Assembly (NCBI GenBank): GCA_016793095.1 | Contig: JAEUJQ010000035.1 | Location: 62,001-126,000, forward strand | DNA length: 64,000 nucleotides | Direction: 5' to 3' | Source of the DNA: Myxococcaceae bacterium | GTDB taxonomy: Bacteria; Myxococcota; Myxococcia; Myxococcales; Myxococcaceae | Shown here: positions 16,952-24,612 of the stretch, one piece after another | How positions within the stretch are numbered: the stretch's first letter is position 1 | How the letters are laid out: each line of letters opens with the position of its first letter | Notes under the pieces: model-generated | What the model was told of the DNA's origin: nothing | Seen by the model: the letters and a program-made list of their open reading frames with translations, nothing else | Database searches by the model: none | Program-made: the position numbers and the translations under genes

Positions 16952-16971
16952 GCCTTTGAAAGGTCAAAGGC
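16952..16971. promoter_or_regulatory. perfect 8-4-8 inverted repeat in divergent promoter region
   Basis: GCCTTTGA - AAGG - TCAAAGGC, with exact 8-base arms, sits midway in the 59-base gap between the ECF sigma gene and the divergent CBM21-like gene. It is AT-richer than its surroundings. Position and symmetry fit a dimeric-regulator operator shared by both promoters. A transcript hairpin is also possible. No protein in the window is an obvious binder. Confidence 0.5.
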
Positions 16972-16992
16972 GACAGCGCTAGGGTCCCGACC

Positions 16993-17442
16993 ATGAACAC
17001 GACAGAGCATCGGATGGGGGACGAAGCTGTCGCGGGCGGGGGTGAGCTGCTGCGGCCCGGGTATGTGCGGCCGAGCAGCGCTCCCATCATCCGCACCAGC
17101 CGGATTCACTTCGACGTGAACCCGACGCTGCCTGAGGTGGTGGCGTTCGCCGAGGCGCAGGGCTGGCGTGCACGGGGCTTCACGGCGGTGTCCATCGCCT
17201 GGCAGGAGCTGCACTGGACGAGCGACGGCTGGGCGACGGTGAACAAGGTGGCCTCGACCGACGTGCCCTGTCCCATCACCGGCGGCTGGTTCTCGCTGCA
17301 GGCGAAGCCCGGCACGCCGGTGGAGTTCGCGGTGCGGGTCGGCCTCCAGTGTCGCGCCCCGCAGGACACGGCTGGCGCCCGCGAGACCGGGGAGCTCTGG
17401 TTCAACAACGCGGGCTCCAATTACGCCCAGGTCACCACCTGA
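16993..17442 (+). CDS. small protein with CBM21/CBM53-like starch- or glycogen-binding module
   Basis: A 149-residue protein without signal peptide. The C-terminal 90 residues follow the CBM21 pattern known from glycogen-targeting subunits: strand VSIAWQELHWTSDGWAT, then TDVPCP, VEFAVRVGLQC, and the diagnostic end LWFNNAGSNYAQV (compare W-D-N-N-x-G-x-N-Y). Such modules bind starch or glycogen. The N-terminal 50 residues are of unknown type. It is divergent from the ECF sigma operon and shares its short promoter region. I see the motif directly; carbohydrate binding is inferred from the family. It could also be another small beta-sandwich. Confidence 0.6.
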   Translation: MNTTEHRMGDEAVAGGGELLRPGYVRPSSAPIIRTSRIHFDVNPTLPEVVAFAEAQGWRARGFTAVSIAWQELHWTSDGWATVNKVASTDVPCPITGGWFSLQAKPGTPVEFAVRVGLQCRAPQDTAGARETGELWFNNAGSNYAQVTT

Positions 17443-17450
17443 GAGGGTGA

Positions 17451-17738
17451 TCAGCGCAGCACGGGTGTTGGCGGAGGCGTCTTCTCATCGGGCATCCGGT
17501 TCAGCAGTTGAACGGCGGCGAACCACTGCTTGCCGTCGCGGGAGAGCTGCGTCGAGTGCGTGAGCTGACCGCTCTGGAAGAGCTGGCGGATCTCCAGCGC
17601 CGTGTGCTGCTGGTCACCACGTCCCTCGATCAAGAAGCGCAGGTGCTGGATGTCCGTCTCCCCCCGGCGTGAGTTCTCCGCCGTCGCTCTTGGGAAGTCT
17701 TGATCAGACCGGCCCTCGTTGTCATCGGGGCGAACCAC
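17451..17738 (-). CDS. hypothetical protein, GYF_2/DUF4339-like
   Basis: A 95-residue ORF with a GTG start 2 bases after the eutL stop, so it may be the last gene of the eut group. Residues 33-80 (RFLIEGRGDQQHTALEIRQL...GQLTHSTQLSRDGKQWFAA) resemble the GYF_2 pattern: a strand, a GP-like turn, helix L-x-x-L, G-x-L-x-x-x-T-x-L-x-x-x-G-x-x-W. These modules occur in many bacterial envelope and signalling proteins and have no enzymatic role. The first 30 residues look unstructured. No ATG is available near the N-terminus, so the start is uncertain. Confidence 0.45.
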   Translation of the reverse strand: MVRPDDNEGRSDQDFPRATAENSRRGETDIQHLRFLIEGRGDQQHTALEIRQLFQSGQLTHSTQLSRDGKQWFAAVQLLNRMPDEKTPPPTPVLR

Positions 17739-17740
17739 CC

Positions 17741-18418
17741 TCAGCGACGTTCACGCTCCGGGCGCACCAACCCGGCCATGGGAGCGCGGATGACGCTCAC
17801 CACAGCATCACTGAAGGCACGCGCAGCGGCATGAACGTCGGCTACTGAGCCGCCGAGGTAACCGCCCGCGAAGTTGGTCTCGGTCGGCGGTCCGAAGAAC
17901 TTGAGCAGCCTCACGTTGGCGGACTTGAGGGCGGCGTCGAGGCCGATCATCGCCTCGGTGGGAGGAGCGATGAGGTACGCGAGCGGGCTGCCCACCGGCA
18001 CGCCAGCCAGCGGCGCGAGGTAGCGACCGGTCTCCTCGATGACGTGGGGGAAGAAGGCGGGGGCGCTCGTACCCTCGAGGGTGACGAAGTGGATGCGGCT
18101 GGTGAGCGCCTGGCGCAACGCCCACAGCCCCTCCTTCACCTCGTCGGGGTTGGGGCCCGCGAGCGCGCCCAGGATCTCGCCCGAGAACGGCCCCGAGGCG
18201 TGAGCGCTGCCGGCGTAGAAGCTCTTCGCGTAGACGACGTCGACGTCGGCGAACTTGGTGGCGTGATCGAGCGCCGCGTAGAGCGAGTCGTCCTGATCGC
18301 AGGTGACGAGCCCCACCGAGACGTGACGTTCCGCGCAGCCCAGGGCCTTGCCGAGCGTGGGCTCGATCTGCTCGAGCAGCCGGCACGAGAGCAGCTTCGG
18401 TGGCTGCGCGACGAGCAT
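17741..18418 (-). CDS. eutL: ethanolamine-utilisation microcompartment shell protein EutL-like
   Basis: A 225-residue protein matching EutL over its whole length: VGLVTCDQDDSLYAALDHATK, VVYAKSFYAGSAH, GEILGALAGPNPDEVKEGL, APPTEAMIGLDAALKSANV, PPTETNFAGGYLGGS and AFSDAV. EutL is a trimeric tandem-BMC-domain shell protein with a gated pore and is close to this length in enterobacteria (about 219). The ATG overlaps the eutC stop (ATGA), so its synthesis is coupled to the lyase. No other shell, EutM/EutN-like, aldehyde dehydrogenase or EutJ/EutG gene is in the window. The assignment is firm; whether a complete microcompartment exists is not shown here. Confidence 0.9.
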   Translation of the reverse strand: MLVAQPPKLLSCRLLEQIEPTLGKALGCAERHVSVGLVTCDQDDSLYAALDHATKFADVDVVYAKSFYAGSAHASGPFSGEILGALAGPNPDEVKEGLWALRQALTSRIHFVTLEGTSAPAFFPHVIEETGRYLAPLAGVPVGSPLAYLIAPPTEAMIGLDAALKSANVRLLKFFGPPTETNFAGGYLGGSVADVHAAARAFSDAVVSVIRAPMAGLVRPERERR

Positions 18419-19290
18419 CAGTGGTTCACCACGTGCGGCCGGAAGGCCGGGTCGCCGCCGGTGAGCTTCACCCCGCCCCCGCCGGCCTTGAACGTGTCCT
18501 TCATGAGCGCGGCGCAGCGCGCGGCCGCCCGTTCTGGCGCGAACCCGAGGTCGCGCACGTTCGAGATGCAGTCCTTCTCGGAGTTGTCCTGGCCCAGCTT
18601 CGGGCCGTACGCGGTGTAGATGCTGAGCGAGTCGCCGGTGCCCAGGCCCGGGCGTTCGCCGACGATGATGACGGTGCTCTTCGCCTGGGTGAGCACGCCG
18701 ATCTCGTCCTGCACACCGATGCGCGCGTACTTCACGAAGAGGGGCTTGCCGACGCGGAAGCCGGCCCCCGCCAGGTGCTGCTGCAGCGCCTTCACCAGCG
18801 CAGGTCCGTTCGTGATGAGCGCATGGGCCGACAGGCCGTCGCCAGCGATCAGCTGCACATCGACCCCACGGTCGGCGTCCTTCTCGCAGCGCGCCTTCGA
18901 GGCGTCGTCGAGCCGGCGCCCCTGATCGGGGTGCAGGAAGAACTCGGCGTGATCCTTCGCGCGGGTGCGCAGCGGCACCCACCCCTGCTGCTCGGGCCAG
19001 CCGTCGGCGATCTCGGACTCGACGGCGTCCAGCGCGATGGCGTGATCGGCCCGCAGCCCGAGGTAGCTCTTCGTCAGGTACCGCGTCCCCGTGCGGCCGG
19101 TGACGATGCGCGAAGGCGTCGAGGCCCTGAGCTGCTCGATGGCCTCGGGGTTCCTGGGCGACGGCAACGGCCGGTGGTGCGGCCCCCTCCGGAGCGGCTC
19201 CTGCTCACGCACCACCGGCCTGTCTTCCTTCACGCCCACGACCTCGCGGACGACGTCGGCGACCAGGCGTCGAAGCTCGTCTTCGGTCAT
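18418..19290 (-). CDS. eutC: ethanolamine ammonia-lyase small subunit
   Basis: A 290-residue small (light) subunit of the adenosylcobalamin-dependent lyase that splits ethanolamine to acetaldehyde and ammonia. The family blocks are SRIVTGRTGTRYLTKSYL, DHAIALDAVE, GDGLSAHAL, RIGVQDEIG, and the cobalamin-contacting GERPGLGTGDSLSIY...YGP with CISNVRDLG near the C-terminus. ATG 19290 (MTEDELRRLV) overlaps the eutB stop, giving translational coupling. The N-terminal 60 residues (Pro/Arg-rich) are variable as in other EutC proteins. Acts with EutB and is followed by eutL. Confidence 0.94.
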   Translation of the reverse strand: MTEDELRRLVADVVREVVGVKEDRPVVREQEPLRRGPHHRPLPSPRNPEAIEQLRASTPSRIVTGRTGTRYLTKSYLGLRADHAIALDAVESEIADGWPEQQGWVPLRTRAKDHAEFFLHPDQGRRLDDASKARCEKDADRGVDVQLIAGDGLSAHALITNGPALVKALQQHLAGAGFRVGKPLFVKYARIGVQDEIGVLTQAKSTVIIVGERPGLGTGDSLSIYTAYGPKLGQDNSEKDCISNVRDLGFAPERAAARCAALMKDTFKAGGGGVKLTGGDPAFRPHVVNH

Positions 19291-20663
19291 CGCCCGAACT
19301 CCTTCTCGAAGACCGACGCGTCGCCAGCGCGCTCGGTCAGCCTGCCGTTGCGCCACAGCCCCATGCGCTCGAGCCACGCCTCGAACTCGGGCGCGGGCCG
19401 CAGGCCGTACAGCTCCTTGAGGGCCGCGTTGTTGTGGAAGCTGGTCGTCTGGTAGTTGAGCATCACGTCGTCGCCCATGGGGATGCCCATGAGGTAGTTC
19501 ACCCCGGCCGCTGCCAGCAGCATCTCCAGGTTCTCCTGGTCGTTCTGATCGGCGATGGCGTGGTTGGTGTAGCAGGCGTCGCAGCCCATCGAGATGCCGA
19601 TGAGCTTGCCCATGAAGTGATCTTCGAGCCCGGCCCGGGTGATCTCCTTCGCGTCGCGCAGGTACTCGGGGCCGATGAAGCCGACGACGCTGTTCACCAG
19701 GAACGGCGAGTACCGGCGGGCGAGGCCGTAGGCGCGCGCCTCCATCGTGACCTGGTCGGTGTCGTGGTGGGCGTTGGCTGACAGCGCGGTGCCCTGGCCC
19801 GTCTCGAAGTACATGACGTTGGGGCCCTGGGCGGTCCCCTCGCGTCGCGCGAGATCGTACGCCTCGTCGAGCACCGAGACCGAGACGCCGAAGTTCTGGT
19901 TGGCGCCCTGGCTGCCGGCGATCGACTGGAACATGAGGTCGAGCGGCGCTCCCCGGCGCACGGCCGCCATCTGAATGGTGATGTGCGAGAGCACGCAGTT
20001 CTGCGTCGGCACGCGGAACTTCCGCATCAGGTCCTTCACTGCGGTGAGGATGTCGATGGTGCCCTGCACGTCGCCGGTGGACGGGTTGACGCCGATGACC
20101 GCGTCACCGTTGCCGTAGGACAGGCCGTCTTTCACCGCCGCCAGGACGCCCTCGACGTCGTCGGTCGGGTGGTTCGGCTGCAGGCGTGACGAGATGCGGC
20201 CCTTCACGCCGATGGTGTTGTTGCACCGGGCGGTGACGCGCATCTTCTTGCCGGCGATCACCAGGTCCAGGTTGGACATCAGCTTCGCCACCGCCGCGAC
20301 CATCTCGGGCGTGAGGCCGGGAGAGACGCCGGTGATGTCTTCTCCCGTGGTGCGATCGTCGAGCAGCCACTCGCGGAACTCGCCGACCGTCCACCCCTGG
20401 ACGCGCTGGAGCACGTGCGGCGCGAGGCCGTCGATGACGACACGGGTCACCTCGTCCTGCTCGAAGGGCACCGAGGGCGCTTCGTACAGTTGTCTCAGGG
20501 TGACGTCGGCGAGCACGTGCTTCGCGGCGGCCATCTCACGCATCGAGCGCGCGGCGAGGCCAGCCTGACGGTCTCCCGAGCGGGGCTCGTTCGCGCGCCC
20601 CAGCACGTCCTTGAGGCTCGGGAAGGTGAAGTGCTCGCCGTGCAGGCGGGTGGAGAAGGCCAC
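19287..20663 (-). CDS. eutB: ethanolamine ammonia-lyase large subunit
   Basis: A 458-residue catalytic TIM-barrel subunit of ethanolamine ammonia-lyase. Conserved stretches include LKDVLGRANEPRSGD at the N-terminus, RCNNTIGVKGRISSRLQPNHP, GVNPSTGDVQG, IAGSQGANQNFGVSV, FETGQGTALSANAHHD and MGIPMGDDVMLNYQTTSFHN. These surround the substrate and cobalamin. The GTG at 20663 gives an N-terminus aligned with E. coli EutB; a TTG 12 codons further up is the alternative. It lies 42 bases after a lipoprotein gene on the same strand, too short a gap for a cobalamin riboswitch. No EutR-type regulator or ethanolamine permease is visible nearby. Confidence 0.94.
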   Translation of the reverse strand: MAFSTRLHGEHFTFPSLKDVLGRANEPRSGDRQAGLAARSMREMAAAKHVLADVTLRQLYEAPSVPFEQDEVTRVVIDGLAPHVLQRVQGWTVGEFREWLLDDRTTGEDITGVSPGLTPEMVAAVAKLMSNLDLVIAGKKMRVTARCNNTIGVKGRISSRLQPNHPTDDVEGVLAAVKDGLSYGNGDAVIGVNPSTGDVQGTIDILTAVKDLMRKFRVPTQNCVLSHITIQMAAVRRGAPLDLMFQSIAGSQGANQNFGVSVSVLDEAYDLARREGTAQGPNVMYFETGQGTALSANAHHDTDQVTMEARAYGLARRYSPFLVNSVVGFIGPEYLRDAKEITRAGLEDHFMGKLIGISMGCDACYTNHAIADQNDQENLEMLLAAAGVNYLMGIPMGDDVMLNYQTTSFHNNAALKELYGLRPAPEFEAWLERMGLWRNGRLTERAGDASVFEKEFGR

Positions 20664-20705
20664 GGGTGGGGTTGTCGATCCGTCCCGGCGTGGGGTCAAG
20701 CAGCC

Positions 20706-22142
20706 TCAGCGACACCGATTGGGCATCACGAAAGTGCTGCCGCCTCCGACACCGACGACGTCGAGCAGGCCATCGCCGTCCACGTCCGCCAGCGTGACCG
20801 CCGCGGCCGGGCCTGGCGACGGCGCCAACTGGCTGGGCGGGCTCACACCGCCGTCAGAGAGCACCCGCAGGAGGAACACTCCGCCGTCCGCGAGGCTGCT
20901 GGAGAGCACGAGCTCGGGCCGGCCGTCGAGGTCGAGGTCCGCGAGCGCTGGCGGGGTGTCGCTCGCGAGCGCGCCGACGGTCGCGAGCGGCGCGAACCGG
21001 CCCACCGAGGCCTGCTGAAAGAGCACGACGGTGGCGTCCTGAGTCGTGACCACGAGGTCGCGCAGGCCGTCGCCGTCGAGGTCGCCGATGGTGCACGCCG
21101 TTGGTCGGCCTGCGATCGGGAGCTGCTCCGCGATGGTGAGCCTCGCCGCGCCGTCGTTGCGGAACACGGTGGCGACGCCCGGCGACAAGCCCGAGAGCGC
21201 GACGACGTCGTGCCGCCCGACGCCCCGGACATCGCCTGTGCAGTTGGCGAAGACGTTCAGGCCCGCGTCCGTCGTCCATGGGGTCGGCAACGAGTAGCTG
21301 CCGTTCTGGTGCTTGAGGATCAACACCTCTGACGCCTGGTTCGAGACGACGAGCTCGTCGCCCGGCGTGCCGTCCAGCGGCGCCGCGGAGATGGCCCAGA
21401 CGTTCGGCACCTGGTACCGGTTCGAGAGGGTGAAGCGCCCGGTCTGGTCGTTGCGTGCGACGACCAGCTGCGCGGCGAAGAAGGCGCCGACGACGAGGTC
21501 GTCGAAGCCGTCGAGGTCCACGTCGGTGACGGCGAGGGCCGCGGGCCACGAGCTCGCCGAAAAGCGCGTCAGCACCGCGGGCCGGAGCCCGGTGGGCGAG
21601 TTGAGCACCACCCCGAGCTCGTCCTGGAACGGGTTCGTCCACGCGAAGTCTGGCCGACCATCGCGGTCGAAGTCGCCAGCGAGGAGGAAGGGTCCTCCAC
21701 CAGCCTGGGTGCGCACGGGGCCGAAGGAGAGCACGCAGCCGCCATCTCGCGCGCCGCCGCCGTCGGGCCGCGAGCCTGCATCGGGAGTGGAGGCGTCGGG
21801 GGTCGCCAGCCCTGCGTCCTGTCCTGCGTCCTGTCCTGCGTCCTGTCCCGCGTCGCCGATGCCCGCGTCGCCGATGCCCGCGTCGGTGCGGCCGGCGTCT
21901 TCTCGCCCGCTGTCAACCAGCGAGCTCGCGGGCGTGCAGCGGCCGATCGAGCACTGCTCGGTGAACGCGCACGCCGAGCACGCGGCGCCTCCGAGCCCGC
22001 AGCTCGCCGAGTCCGTGCCTTGAAGGCAGCCGCCAGTGCGGGAGCAGCAACCGGAGCAGGTCGAGGGCCCGCACGGCAGGGTCGTCGGCCCGCAGGCGCA
22101 GAGGGTGACGAGGACAACGAAGCCGAAGGGTCGCATCACCAT
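20706..22142 (-). CDS. FG-GAP/VCBS repeat lipoprotein
   Basis: A 478-residue envelope protein. The N-terminus (MVMRPFGFVVLVTLCACG) is a lipoprotein signal, followed by a Cys-rich stretch (CGPSTCSGCCSRTGGC...) that probably forms disulfides. A low-complexity Asp-Ala-Gly linker comes next, including three consecutive GQDA-type repeats. The rest is a seven-bladed-type beta-propeller with Ca-binding FG-GAP/VCBS motifs such as DFDRDGRPDF, DVDLDGFDDLVVG, DLDGDGLRDLVV, DLDLDGRPELVL and DVDGDGLLDVVG. Probably surface-exposed; ligand unknown. It is the gene just upstream of eutB on the same strand but has no evident link to ethanolamine. Confidence 0.82.
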   Translation of the reverse strand: MVMRPFGFVVLVTLCACGPTTLPCGPSTCSGCCSRTGGCLQGTDSASCGLGGAACSACAFTEQCSIGRCTPASSLVDSGREDAGRTDAGIGDAGIGDAGQDAGQDAGQDAGLATPDASTPDAGSRPDGGGARDGGCVLSFGPVRTQAGGGPFLLAGDFDRDGRPDFAWTNPFQDELGVVLNSPTGLRPAVLTRFSASSWPAALAVTDVDLDGFDDLVVGAFFAAQLVVARNDQTGRFTLSNRYQVPNVWAISAAPLDGTPGDELVVSNQASEVLILKHQNGSYSLPTPWTTDAGLNVFANCTGDVRGVGRHDVVALSGLSPGVATVFRNDGAARLTIAEQLPIAGRPTACTIGDLDGDGLRDLVVTTQDATVVLFQQASVGRFAPLATVGALASDTPPALADLDLDGRPELVLSSSLADGGVFLLRVLSDGGVSPPSQLAPSPGPAAAVTLADVDGDGLLDVVGVGGGSTFVMPNRCR

Positions 22143-22433
22143 GGAGGACACCGCAGCCCCGGCGATGATGCACCAACCGATGAAGCCGAGACGGATCGTG
22201 GGGGTTCCGGAGACGTGTTACCTCGAACGCATGCCGCTGACCGTGACTGCTGAGGACTCGACTACGTGCCCGCCGACGTCCTGTGCTGGTGTTTGCTGGA
22301 ACGCCGGAGTGCCTCGAAGCACGGCGCCAGCGTGGCGTCGGTGGACCCACAGGGCCGCACACCGTCAGTGGCCAGCGGCGTGCAGCGCTGGCTCCGCACT
22401 CAGTCATGGCGACTGAGGAAACGAGGGCCTTGA
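22143..22433. other. divergent intergenic region, 291 bp
   Basis: This gap separates the FG-GAP lipoprotein gene and the rightward hypothetical gene at 22434. ORFs cross it on both strands but show no domain, start signal or coding bias I can trust. It should hold the promoters of both neighbours; no convincing -10/-35 pair or sigma-54 motif was found. Confidence 0.4.
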
Positions 22434-23054
22434 ATGACGCGCAGCCAGACGATGGTGTTCGGTGCTCCAACCCGGCGCACCGAAGCGTGGCGGGTGTACC
22501 GGATTCGCACGGCCAACAGCGAGTACGAGCTCGAGGTACAGGAGCCTGGCGGAGCGCGCCGGTGCACCGTGCTGACGAAGCTGGCCGGAGAGGCCGCGGT
22601 GCAGTCCTTCGAAGACTCGCAGCCACGGGTCGGCGAGCGCTGCCTCTACGACGTCTCGCCGCTCGAGTGGATGGGCCAGCCCCTCGCCGTGGGCACTGCC
22701 TGCACCACTCCGATTCAGTCGGTCGACTTCGTCCGCCACGCTCCGCTGCGTACCCAGCGCGCGGCAGCGACTCCGAAGAACACGCTGGTCTTCTCCGAGG
22801 CGCCTGCCCGCGCGAGCCGTCCGGCGCCAGCCCCTGACACCGCGGCGCCGGCGCCGAAGAGCTGGGCACCGTTCCCGCTGGGGTGCGTCGAGATGCTCGA
22901 GGCGGCTGCGAGCGTGCTGGGCGCCGTGTGCCACCAGCCGAGCCTCGCCTCAGCCCTCGAGGGCGATCCCCGACTCGCGAAGCGCTACCGCCTCGCGCTG
23001 GCCCAGTGTGGCGTGCTGCTCGAGACCCTCGACGCCCGGGCCCGTGACGCCTAG
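22434..23054 (+). CDS. hypothetical protein
   Basis: A 206-residue cytoplasmic-looking protein with no recognised domain. Residues 15-100 form a compact, beta-rich region (WRVYRIRTANSEYELEVQ, RCTVLTKLAGEAA, VGERCLYDVSPLEW). A Pro/Ala-rich linker follows, then a C-terminal helical segment (CVEMLEAAASVLGAVCHQPSLASAL...RYRLALAQCGVLLETL). A purine-rich stretch (GAGGAAACGAGG) precedes the ATG at a somewhat long distance. Codon use is typical of the genome, which supports it as a real gene. Function unknown. Confidence 0.6.
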   Translation: MTRSQTMVFGAPTRRTEAWRVYRIRTANSEYELEVQEPGGARRCTVLTKLAGEAAVQSFEDSQPRVGERCLYDVSPLEWMGQPLAVGTACTTPIQSVDFVRHAPLRTQRAAATPKNTLVFSEAPARASRPAPAPDTAAPAPKSWAPFPLGCVEMLEAAASVLGAVCHQPSLASALEGDPRLAKRYRLALAQCGVLLETLDARARDA

Positions 23055-23206
23055 CGCCGCGCCTGGCCCGGGACGGTTCAGCCCTCGCTGGAAGAGCCCA
23101 TGCTCGTGGTGGCGTCGCATCGAGTACCCGGCTGTCAGACAGGCAGTCTGGCATCGCTCGGGCTCTGAGCCGGCCGGTTCGGGTGGTTCGATGCAGCGTT
23201 CGTCGC

Positions 23207-23842
23207 TCAACCCGCGTCGGGAGAGAAGACCCTCACCAGCGCCGCGGCGAGGTCGAGCCAGGGCAGCAGCGCCTCGCCCTCGGGCATCGCCCCGAGCCCG
23301 TCCACCACCACGCCGTCGTCGGCGAACGAGACCGCCCACTGGCCCTCGAAGGTGGCCGCCGTGAGCAGCGCCACGACCGGTGGCGAGAGGAAGGTGGCCT
23401 GCACCTCGGGCGCGCCCCAGACGGAGTAGCCAGTCGGCCCGCCCGTCGCCGGCGGCGGCAGCTCCGAGCGCGTCAGCAACGTGGAGATGGTGCCGAAGTC
23501 CTGCGCGCGCCACGTCGGCGTGCGGCTCACCAGCACCCACGAAGGCGCCACGCGCCCCAGCGGCATGCGCAACCGCCACGCCGTGCCGCCGCCCTCTCGC
23601 AGCAGCTGCACGGCCTCGAACTCGACGTCCCGGTGGAAGCCGTGCAGCACCCACGCGCGCTGCCCCTCGTTGCGGTTCTCGATGGCCCAGCCGTGCGACG
23701 AGGCAATGGCCTTGCGGCGGATCTGCTGCGCCGCCGCCTGTCGCGAGATGAGGAAGGCCACCACCACCGGCAGCAGCACGAAGATGGCCATCACCAGCCA
23801 CCAGGGCGTGAGGCGCTCCTGCTTCGTCGGTGGGGCGTTCAT
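23207..23842 (-). CDS. hypothetical single-pass membrane protein
   Basis: A 211-residue protein with one clear transmembrane helix at residues 14-33 (WWLVMAIFVLLPVVVAFLIS) after a short cytoplasmic N-terminus. The remaining 175 residues would face the periplasm and contain alternating hydrophobic strands, including AWVLHGFHRDVEFEAVQLL and WAVSFADDGVVVDGLG. No domain recognised. Its stop converges on the preceding rightward gene; the 152 bases between hold a small imperfect hairpin (CAGAC/GTCTG at 23136-23150) and nothing else evident. Confidence 0.65.
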   Translation of the reverse strand: MNAPPTKQERLTPWWLVMAIFVLLPVVVAFLISRQAAAQQIRRKAIASSHGWAIENRNEGQRAWVLHGFHRDVEFEAVQLLREGGGTAWRLRMPLGRVAPSWVLVSRTPTWRAQDFGTISTLLTRSELPPPATGGPTGYSVWGAPEVQATFLSPPVVALLTAATFEGQWAVSFADDGVVVDGLGAMPEGEALLPWLDLAAALVRVFSPDAG

Positions 23843-23921
23843 GGAGGCCGAAGAACACCAGAGGCGACCGATCTGCCAGCGATCGATCGCCTCCGCGGTG
23901 AAGCGGTCGTCACCCCGCCCG

Positions 23922-24437
23922 TCAGGCGGCCTTCTTCCCCGAGATCGCCGCCTCGACGTACTTCACGCCGTTCGGGGTGATCTGGTTGCCCGACTTCGTG
24001 CGCTTCGCGTAGCCGACGTGCTCGCGCAGCGCCTTCGCCGCGTTCGGGGCGGCGTACTTCACGCCGAACTTCGCCCAGAACTTCGAGGTCACGCCCGAGC
24101 TGACCTCGACGTTCAGGTTGCGCGCGACGTAGAGCGGAATGAGCGAGCGCAGCAGCTGGTCCTTCTGCTTGCCGGCCTTCACCAGCACTGCCTTCTTCGC
24201 GTGCCCGTCGAGCGCCGAAAGGACCGTCGCGAGCGCGTCGCCCGGCTCGGCCTTCACGCCCTTCTTCGCCGGCGCCGCGGTCTTCACCACGACGGGCTTC
24301 GCGGCCTTCGCGGGGGGAGGCACCTTGCCCGAGAAGCCGAGCGCCTTCATCACCTCGTGCACCTTGCGCTCGACGTACTCCTCGAGCCCGTGGATGTCGA
24401 AGATGCCCTTCTTCACCTGCTGCGCCTTGAACGCCAT
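23922..24437 (-). CDS. Lys/Ala/Pro-rich basic protein, possible nucleoid-associated protein
   Basis: A 171-residue basic protein. The N-terminal 35 residues are helical (GLEEYVERKVHEVMKALGF). Residues 38-62 form a KPA-rich linker (PPPAKAAKPVVVKTAAPAKK) like those of histone-H1-like bacterial proteins. The C-terminal 100 residues look like a winged-helix fold (HAKKAVLVKAGKQKDQLLRSLIPLYVA...HVGYAKRTKSGNQITPNGVKYVEAAI). A strong Shine-Dalgarno (GGGAGG) lies 8 bases before the ATG, suggesting high expression. DNA binding is inferred from composition only. The divergent gap to 24613 holds a GCCGA-AAAA-TCGGC dyad at 24524-24537. Confidence 0.7.
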   Translation of the reverse strand: MAFKAQQVKKGIFDIHGLEEYVERKVHEVMKALGFSGKVPPPAKAAKPVVVKTAAPAKKGVKAEPGDALATVLSALDGHAKKAVLVKAGKQKDQLLRSLIPLYVARNLNVEVSSGVTSKFWAKFGVKYAAPNAAKALREHVGYAKRTKSGNQITPNGVKYVEAAISGKKAA

Positions 24438-24612
24438 GTCGAGACCTCCCGAGGAACGCGAACGGCCCGGCGGCACGCCGGATCCAGAAGGGCAGCGCTC
24501 TAGCAAAGGGCCGAGCCGCGCGGGCCGAAAAATCGGCTCCAGATGAATCGGCGACCTGATCAGCCCGCCCCTGCGGCTCAGGCCCGGCGCGGACTGCTGA
24601 TATGCAGCCCCC

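Noticed and set aside
20664-20705. Cobalamin riboswitch upstream of eutB
   Set aside because: Only 42 bases separate eutB from the upstream gene, and no riboswitch core (for example GCCACTG-like box) was seen.
22283-22837. Alternative plus-strand ORF overlapping the 206-aa hypothetical gene
   Set aside because: Arg-rich with no domain pattern; the 22434 frame has better codon use and a plausible ribosome-binding region.
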